A stretch of DNA of 64,000 nucleotides, taken from Chryseobacterium sp. MA9. GTDB taxonomy: Bacteria > Bacteroidota > Bacteroidia > Flavobacteriales > Weeksellaceae. The notes below the pieces were generated by a model. That model worked only from the letters and a program-made list of their open reading frames with translations. It had not been told where the DNA came from and ran no database searches. The translations under genes were made by a program, and so were the position numbers. Below are positions 59,257 to 64,000 of the stretch, piece by piece. The stretch is from NCBI RefSeq assembly GCF_024399315.1, contig NZ_CP075170.1, positions 2,108,001 through 2,172,000 of the forward strand, read 5' to 3'. Numbering within the stretch: position 1 is the stretch's first letter; each line of letters starts with the position of its first letter.

Positions 59257-60903
59257 TTATTTACCAATAACTTCTGTAATTGGATTTCCTACATTTCCAC
59301 TTGGGAACTGAATTTTCAGTAAGGAAGATACGGTAGGAGCAATATCTGTCATGTGATATTCTTTATTGCTTTCTCCCTGTTTCACTCCCCATCCCATGAA
59401 GATCAATGGAATATGTGAATCGTAAGAATTCCATACACTGTGTGTAGTTCCTGTTTTAGAGTATGGAGGAAGCATAGAATCATGAGAAATCAACTGAATA
59501 TCTCCACTTCTCTGTCTGTTGATTCCATTGATAATTCTTTGCTTGATTGGCTCCGGAATGCTTGACTCCTGAACTTTATCTACAGAAACAGCATATAAAA
59601 CGGTAGGATCTTTCTCAATTTCTTTTACGGCAAAGTTTCTTACATCATCCAATTCAAGCTTGTTGTCTGCCAATACTTTTCTGTCGAAATAAATCTGATA
59701 ATTATCAATTGCGTTGATAAGTTTATCTGCTCCGAATTTATCTTTCAGCTTTTGGTTCAGATTTTTTTCAGCATCTTCTCCGAAGAAACCTGTCGGGATT
59801 TTATGTTCTTTAAGGAATCCTACAGAATGTGCTCCACCATGGTCTGCAGAAAGGAAAACGGTGTACTCTCCTTTTCCTACTTTTGAATCCAAATAATTGA
59901 AGAACTCAGCTAAATCCTGGTCTAATCTGATATAAACATCTTCTACTTCAATAGAATTCGGTCCGAATTTATGGCCTGCATAATCTGTAGAAGCCAGGTT
60001 GATAGCTAAAAAGTCTGTAATATTATCCCCACCCAGTTTTTCACCTTCTACAGAAGCTTCTGCTAACTTCAGTGTCAGCGTATTTCCGAAAGGTGTATAA
60101 CGGATATTGTCTTTTTTAGTCTGATAATCCTTTGCTAAGTTGCTGTAAGGGAATGTAGGCGTTTTGGCACTTCCCAGCAGGCCTTCCCATGAAGAATTGT
60201 CCGGTGTACTTTCTGTATACTGGTTGATCGGAAGTAAGGTATTCCAACCGTTTGCTACTAATTTTTTAGGAAGATTCTGAGAGTTGAATGATTTTACCCA
60301 CTGAGGAAGATCATTCATATACCATGTACTGGTAATGAAATTTCCTGTGCTGTCATCAAACCAGAAAGCTCCGTTTGGAGTGTGCCCTGCAGGAAGAATA
60401 GAAGCTCGGTCTTTCAAAGAAACTCCGATTACTTTTCCCTGGAAGTTGGTTGCTAATCTCAATTCGTCAGTCACCGTAGTAGACCAAAGGTTTTTCGGAG
60501 AATGGCTTCCGGTTTTTGTATTGGTAGTTCCCACTGGAAGAACACTCTCGTCAGCAGTACAGTAAACTCCTTTCCCGGTTTCCTTATCCGTCCAGTCATT
60601 TCCTGCAATTCCGTGAATAGCCGGTACAGAGCCTGTATAGATACATGTGTGTCCCAAAGCGGTAATGGTAGGAACATAAGGAATATGTACATTATTCAGA
60701 GAATATCCGGTATTCAGAAGTCTTTTGAAACCATCATTTCCATACTTACCATAAAAACGGTATAAATAGTCCCACCGCATCTGGTCTACTACAAGACCTA
60801 CCACTAATTTTGGTCTCTCAAGTTGGGTATTTCTGTTCTTCTGCGCATTGATTGTAACTACGGACAAAAAAGTAGCTGCCGCAATTGAAATGTTCCTAAG
60901 CAT
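59257..60903 (-). CDS. pafA: PafA-type alkaline phosphatase
   Basis: 548 residues, exported (signal MLRNISIAAATFLSVVTINA). Alkaline phosphatase superfamily monoesterase of the PafA type first described in Elizabethkingia meningoseptica. Metal and active-site motifs: GLVVDQMRWDYL, VPTITALGHTCIYTGSVPA with nucleophile Thr81, GIAGNDW (Asn102), SLKDRASILPAGH (Lys164 and Arg166), LASTDYAGHKFGP and LSADHGGAH. These four catalytic residues are each shifted by +2 from Thr79, Asn100, Lys162 and Arg164 of the studied enzyme. It releases phosphate from organic monoesters in the periplasm. Confidence 0.93.
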   Translation of the reverse strand: MLRNISIAAATFLSVVTINAQKNRNTQLERPKLVVGLVVDQMRWDYLYRFYGKYGNDGFKRLLNTGYSLNNVHIPYVPTITALGHTCIYTGSVPAIHGIAGNDWTDKETGKGVYCTADESVLPVGTTNTKTGSHSPKNLWSTTVTDELRLATNFQGKVIGVSLKDRASILPAGHTPNGAFWFDDSTGNFITSTWYMNDLPQWVKSFNSQNLPKKLVANGWNTLLPINQYTESTPDNSSWEGLLGSAKTPTFPYSNLAKDYQTKKDNIRYTPFGNTLTLKLAEASVEGEKLGGDNITDFLAINLASTDYAGHKFGPNSIEVEDVYIRLDQDLAEFFNYLDSKVGKGEYTVFLSADHGGAHSVGFLKEHKIPTGFFGEDAEKNLNQKLKDKFGADKLINAIDNYQIYFDRKVLADNKLELDDVRNFAVKEIEKDPTVLYAVSVDKVQESSIPEPIKQRIINGINRQRSGDIQLISHDSMLPPYSKTGTTHSVWNSYDSHIPLIFMGWGVKQGESNKEYHMTDIAPTVSSLLKIQFPSGNVGNPITEVIGK

Positions 60904-60925
60904 CCAAGTAAATTTTTATTGGCTA

Positions 60926-60933
60926 CAAATTTA
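60926..60933 (-). promoter_or_regulatory. Candidate -7 box for pafA
   Basis: The minus strand reads TAAATTTG, matching TAnnTTTG, 22 bases upstream of the ATG at 60903. No good -33 element. Confidence 0.36.
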
Positions 60934-61005
60934 AGGGTTTTGAAAGTTTTGGAGTGTGAAATTTTATTTAAATTTGATTATTGTACAATTATCAATCAAT
61001 CTTCT

Positions 61006-61800
61006 ATGATTTTAGGCGTATACTGGTATTTCAAATTTCCAGATCATTTATATGATTTTCAGTTTTTCAAATTTTTTCCAGGATATGGAGGGCATGCTGA
61101 TAATCCTGCTGAATTGACTACCAGAGTGCAAGTTGAAGATACAAATGATTTTATCGGAAAACTGGACAAATTGAAAGAACATTTCAAGAAAATCTATTTG
61201 CACTTGAATATCAATGAAAATCAACTGATCATCAATATTGGAGACTATATGCTTTTTGATTTTCATTTTCAGTTTGCTAAAGAAATTGAAGAGCTATTGA
61301 TCTGTGAAAATGCAGTATTACTGGATTCAAATACTCCTTTTACTATTCAATCCAGCAAAAGTTATACTCCGGAAAGAGAAGAATTCAAAAGTATTGAGCA
61401 CCGGTTCATTCAGATGGTCGGCTCGGATTTCAAGAAAAGTAATGCAGAGAATTATTCCATAAGAATCGACTGTAACCTGCCTATACTGGATAAAAAAAAG
61501 CTTATTAATGATCTGGTTCAGATTTGCAGGCAAGAAAACATCAAAGTTTTTTACTATAATGACTTTGATTTTAAAAATCACTGTAATCTGATGCTTTTTT
61601 TCACCAATGGCAGACAGAATAAAGAGTCCGTTCAAAAGATTGATATCAATTCTTTTGGAAGCAAAGTACGACAACTTACTCAAAAATACCCTCTTCATTT
61701 CGGTCATTTCGGAACCTTCAAAGAGTATCCTTTACAGGGGCCTCATGTAGAACTGATGGTGGATGAAGAGTATATTTTAAATAAAAATAACACTATTTAA
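61006..61800 (+). CDS. Hypothetical protein, possibly two-domain
   Basis: 264 residues from ATG 61006 (MILGVYWYFKFPDHLYDFQF); a longer in-frame start at 60919 overlaps the pafA promoter region and is unlikely. No signal or membrane helix. Two similar-looking halves can be proposed: DTNDFIGKLDKLKEHFKKIY with YLHLNINENQLIINIGDYML, and LDKKKLINDLVQICRQENIK followed by VFYYNDFDFKNHCNLMLFF. The C-terminus HFGHFGTFKEYPLQGPHVEL is His-rich. I do not recognise the family. The next gene starts 9 bases downstream. Confidence 0.65.
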   Translation: MILGVYWYFKFPDHLYDFQFFKFFPGYGGHADNPAELTTRVQVEDTNDFIGKLDKLKEHFKKIYLHLNINENQLIINIGDYMLFDFHFQFAKEIEELLICENAVLLDSNTPFTIQSSKSYTPEREEFKSIEHRFIQMVGSDFKKSNAENYSIRIDCNLPILDKKKLINDLVQICRQENIKVFYYNDFDFKNHCNLMLFFTNGRQNKESVQKIDINSFGSKVRQLTQKYPLHFGHFGTFKEYPLQGPHVELMVDEEYILNKNNTI

Positions 61801-61809
61801 TTCAATACT

Positions 61810-62202
61810 ATGATCAAACTCAAATATGTCATTCTGTACGTTGAAGATGTAGAACAGTCCATGAATTTTTATAAAAATACTTTTGATACTGAAATAAAAT
61901 TTATCACCCCCGAAAAAGATTACGGCGAATTACTGACCGGGGAAACCAGTCTGTCATTCGCCTCTGTAAGCCTTGCTGCCTCCAATATTAAAAAAGGATT
62001 TGTAACGGCCAAAACAGACGACAAACCTTTCGGGATGGAACTGGGATTCATAACTGATGATGTAGAAGCTTTAGTAAAAAAAGCAATAGAAAACGGAGCT
62101 GTTCTTTATGAAGATATTACGGTAAAACCATGGGGACAAAAAACAGCTTACATCATAGATCCCAACAATTATCTGGTAGAAATTTGTACTGAAATTCAAT
62201 AA
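61810..62202 (+). CDS. VOC family protein (glyoxalase/bleomycin-resistance fold)
   Basis: 130 residues with the paired beta-alpha-beta-beta-beta modules: LKYVILYVEDVEQSMNFYKN, FDTEIKFITPEKDYGELLTG, GMELGFITDDVEALVKKAIE and ITVKPWGQKTAYIIDPNNYL with VEIC at the end. The family binds a metal for isomerase, dioxygenase or resistance functions; the usual first His is replaced by Tyr (KYVILY), so metal binding is uncertain. Likely co-transcribed with the preceding and following genes. Confidence 0.88.
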   Translation: MIKLKYVILYVEDVEQSMNFYKNTFDTEIKFITPEKDYGELLTGETSLSFASVSLAASNIKKGFVTAKTDDKPFGMELGFITDDVEALVKKAIENGAVLYEDITVKPWGQKTAYIIDPNNYLVEICTEIQ

Positions 62203-62219
62203 ATTTAAAAATATCTGAT

Positions 62220-62756
62220 GTGGAAATAAGAAAATTACAAAAGTTAATCTCTAACCCAAGCTTAGAATGGGGACATAACGGCTATACAACAGACAGAATA
62301 TATTCAGTTTCTTCTATCGAATTTGGAGGTTCTTTTGAATTTAGTTTAAAAGAAAAGGCTTTACCTTATACCAAAATCTGGGAAACCACTTCTGAAGATC
62401 TGGAAGAACTCAATACTATTATTGAACAGGGGAATTCTTTCGGTGCTTATGTGAATGAAGAGCTTGCAGGCTGGATTATCTGTGAGCAAAGATCATGGAA
62501 TAACAGTTTTTACATTGAAAATATTCTTATCAATGAAAAACACAGACGGCAGGGAATCGGGATTATGCTGATTAAAAGCGCCATTAAAGAAGCCAGGAAA
62601 TTAAACTGCAGAGTTATTGAACTAGAAACACAGAATACCAACTACCCTGCTATCCAGTTTTACAGAAGAATGGGATTCAATATTACCGGCCTGAATACAA
62701 GATTATATAATAATACGGAAGAAATTGCTCTTTTTATGACCTTAGATGTGGAGTAA
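62220..62756 (+). CDS. GNAT family N-acetyltransferase
   Basis: 178 residues, start GTG at 62220; the overlapping ATG is out of frame. Motifs: GAYVNEELAGWIICEQRSWN, YIENILINEKHRRQGIGIML (motif A, RRxGxG), CRVIELETQNTNYPAIQFYR and RMGFNITGLNTRLYNN. This pattern resembles streptothricin-type and related acetyltransferases, but the substrate cannot be told. 17 bases after the VOC gene. Confidence 0.88.
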   Translation: MEIRKLQKLISNPSLEWGHNGYTTDRIYSVSSIEFGGSFEFSLKEKALPYTKIWETTSEDLEELNTIIEQGNSFGAYVNEELAGWIICEQRSWNNSFYIENILINEKHRRQGIGIMLIKSAIKEARKLNCRVIELETQNTNYPAIQFYRRMGFNITGLNTRLYNNTEEIALFMTLDVE

Positions 62757-62866
62757 ATCTATGATATGGTATTATTATAAATATTTTAGTCTTCTTTAAT
62801 TAAAACACTTGTCGGTGTGCTAATTTTTCTATACATTAGTAATCAACAAATTAAAACATGATTACT

Positions 62867-63100
62867 ATGAAAAATTTAAAAAAGCTAAAGAGAAATCAGC
62901 TTGTGCTGATAAGTGGTGGTGACACTCCCTATGCAATTTGTGACATGAATGGTAATTGCCCACCAACAATAGGCTCATACTATTGCAGCGATGGTACCTG
63001 TTACAGAGTTTCCGGTGGTGGCGGTGGCAACCCCGGCTGTAATGAACCTATGCGCCTTTGCCAGGAATGGGAAACCGGTTGCGGATGCGTTTATATGTAA
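62867..63100 (+). CDS. Double-glycine-leader, cysteine-rich bacteriocin-like peptide
   Basis: 77 residues from ATG 62867 (an ATG three codons upstream is also possible). The leader MKNLKKLKRNQLVLISGG has the charged helix and Gly-Gly site of ABC-transporter-processed peptides, and matches the bacteriocin-like proteins common in Chryseobacterium. The predicted core of about 59 residues begins DTPYAICDMNGNCPP and is rich in Gly with eight Cys (including YYCSDGTCY and TGCGCVYM), enough for four disulfides. No transporter or modification gene is next to it, so the exporter must be elsewhere. Activity unknown. Confidence 0.8.
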   Translation: MKNLKKLKRNQLVLISGGDTPYAICDMNGNCPPTIGSYYCSDGTCYRVSGGGGGNPGCNEPMRLCQEWETGCGCVYM

Positions 63101-63130
63101 AATATTTTGTTAGATAAAATCTTGTGGGGG

Positions 63131-63158
63131 GCGGTTTTTACCGCTCTTTTTATTTTTT
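63131..63158 (+). terminator. Terminator after the bacteriocin-like gene
   Basis: GCGGT (63131-63135) and ACCGC (63140-63144) form a short stem with a TTTT loop, followed by TCTTTTTATTTTTT. Confidence 0.75.
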
Positions 63159-63235
63159 ACTTCTGGAAAAACGTACTCAGACAAATAATCTCCGTTGATT
63201 TTATTACTTTCGCAGAAACAGGATCACTCAATATT

Positions 63236-63808
63236 ATGCAAAATCTTCTGAAATACATCAGATCCCTTACCTCATTTTCTGACGAAAGCTGGATGATGCT
63301 TCAACCCGCCTTATCAGAAAGACATTACAAGAAAAATGAATTGATGCTGCAGGAAGGTGAAATCTGCCAGTCTTTATTTTACATTGATAAAGGGTTTTGC
63401 AAAAGTTATTACGAAATAAACGGAGTTATAAAAAACACCGGATTTTTCTTTGAGAATGAAATAGCAACCAATATCAACAGTTTTGGAAGCGGGCACCCAT
63501 CTGAATTCAATATCATTGCTTGTGAAGAGCTTTATACGGTAGTTTTTGATAAAATCAAATTATTTGAAGCTACCGGAAAGAATCCGGAAATTGAAACATT
63601 AGGGCGTCATTGCATCCGTCAGTTTGCATGCAGGCAGGAAGAATTTTCAAATCTATTCAAACTCTATACTGCACAGGAAAGACTGGAATATTTTGAAACT
63701 AAATATCCTGAAATGCTGCAACGCATATCTCTCACCCAGCTGGCCTCATTTTTGGGCGTAGCAAGAGAAACATTAAGCAGAATCCGGAAACGGAGAATTT
63801 CCCGTTAA
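63236..63808 (+). CDS. Crp/Fnr family transcriptional regulator
   Basis: 190 residues from ATG 63236 (MQNLLKYIRSLTSFSDESWM). The longer in-frame start at 63107 would begin inside the terminator and add a spurious hydrophobic stretch, so it is rejected. A cyclic-nucleotide-binding-like beta-roll (RHYKKNELMLQEGEICQSLF, YIDKGFCKSYYEINGVIKNT) is followed by a dimer helix and a helix-turn-helix (ISLTQLASFLGVARETLSRI). Bacteroidota members of this type usually lack the residues for cAMP; the ligand is unknown. Confidence 0.9.
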   Translation: MQNLLKYIRSLTSFSDESWMMLQPALSERHYKKNELMLQEGEICQSLFYIDKGFCKSYYEINGVIKNTGFFFENEIATNINSFGSGHPSEFNIIACEELYTVVFDKIKLFEATGKNPEIETLGRHCIRQFACRQEEFSNLFKLYTAQERLEYFETKYPEMLQRISLTQLASFLGVARETLSRIRKRRISR

Positions 63809-63856
63809 CACCTTTTCCATTAAACAGTATCACCTTACGTTAAAAACAATATTATA

Positions 63857-64000
63857 TGAAAACATTAATCTGGCAGGGAGTTCTTTATCAATCTATTGAA
63901 TATTTTAATGAGCAGATCAAAGATGAAAACTATATTGTAGAATCAAAAATTATAGGCTGTTATGAAGATAAAATTTATGCTGTAGATTACAGTATTCTCA
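63857..64000 (+). CDS. Partial gene, possible glycolipid-binding domain protein
   Basis: The first 48 codons, cut by the right window edge: MKTLIWQGVLYQSIEYFNEQ, then IKDENYIVESKIIGCYEDKI and YAVDYSIL. The WQG ... SIEY ... VESKIIG pattern recalls the start of putative glycolipid-binding (PF06475) proteins, but too little is present for certainty. It begins 49 bases after the Crp/Fnr gene. Confidence 0.55.

Overview
The window looks like a chromosomal segment of a Chryseobacterium-like member of the Bacteroidota (Flavobacteriia). The reasons are low G+C, RBS-poor starts, several TAnnTTTG-type -7 boxes, gliding genes gldB-gldC, two proteins with type IX secretion (T9SS) C-terminal sorting domains, a PafA phosphatase of the Elizabethkingia type, a Bacteroidota-type Hcp (TssD) and a Chryseobacterium-style double-glycine bacteriocin-like peptide. 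No rRNA, tRNA, CRISPR array, prophage or complete insertion sequence was seen.

Layout. 0-6.2 kb: a partial gene, thyA, a GreA/GreB-like factor, a surface GH13 amylase, a pRiA4b ORF-3-like acidic protein and a PhoR/PhoB-type two-component pair. 6.5-10.8 kb: a TonB-dependent receptor and a beta-helix lipoprotein, divergent from the two-component pair. 11.1-14.9 kb: two paralogous cytosine-deaminase-like amidohydrolases, one apparently exported, on either side of an AraC regulator. 15.2-22.1 kb: hemL, a LysM glucosaminidase, a PLP enzyme, small genes, two copies of an intergenic repeat and a T9SS-exported endonuclease I.

22.2-37.3 kb is the main accessory block. It is a minus-strand array with TssD, VgrG, a 56-aa VgrG-tip-like protein, a DUF2931 lipoprotein, a Tle1-type (DUF2235) lipase, a LysM adaptor-like protein, a DUF4280 PAAR-like protein and a 939-aa protein with an internal OmpA domain. 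After these come four related small lipoproteins, an unknown protein, a GIDE-domain protein, a LemA protein and a small membrane protein. No sheath, baseplate or membrane-complex genes are present, so this reads as an orphan VgrG/effector island of a type VI secretion system (T6SS subtype iii) whose core lies elsewhere.

37.5-44.1 kb: DUF2752, an old yellow enzyme, cytidine deaminase, then a locus with a membrane-anchored barnase-type RNase, an archaemetzincin-like lipoprotein and barstar. A GIY-YIG nuclease gene bounded by 34-bp inverted repeats sits between the RNase and the rest and looks like an inserted mobile element. nadE, two acetyltransferases and an LRR protein follow. 44.2-51.6 kb: gldB-gldC, a cystathionine gamma-synthase-type enzyme, a DinB protein, a frameshifted membrane protein, a Sua5-type protein, an NTF2-like protein and the CCA-adding enzyme. 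51.7-54.8 kb: a cobalamin uptake unit, with a riboswitch, a BtuB-like receptor and a BtuG-like beta-propeller lipoprotein. 55-64 kb: a T9SS HAF-repeat protein, a TPR-AraC membrane regulator with a TPR partner, PafA, small enzymes, the bacteriocin-like peptide, a Crp/Fnr regulator and a partial gene.

The most promising leads are the barnase / archaemetzincin / barstar locus with its GIY-YIG element, and the T6SS effector island with its OmpA-domain candidate effector and set of related lipoproteins.
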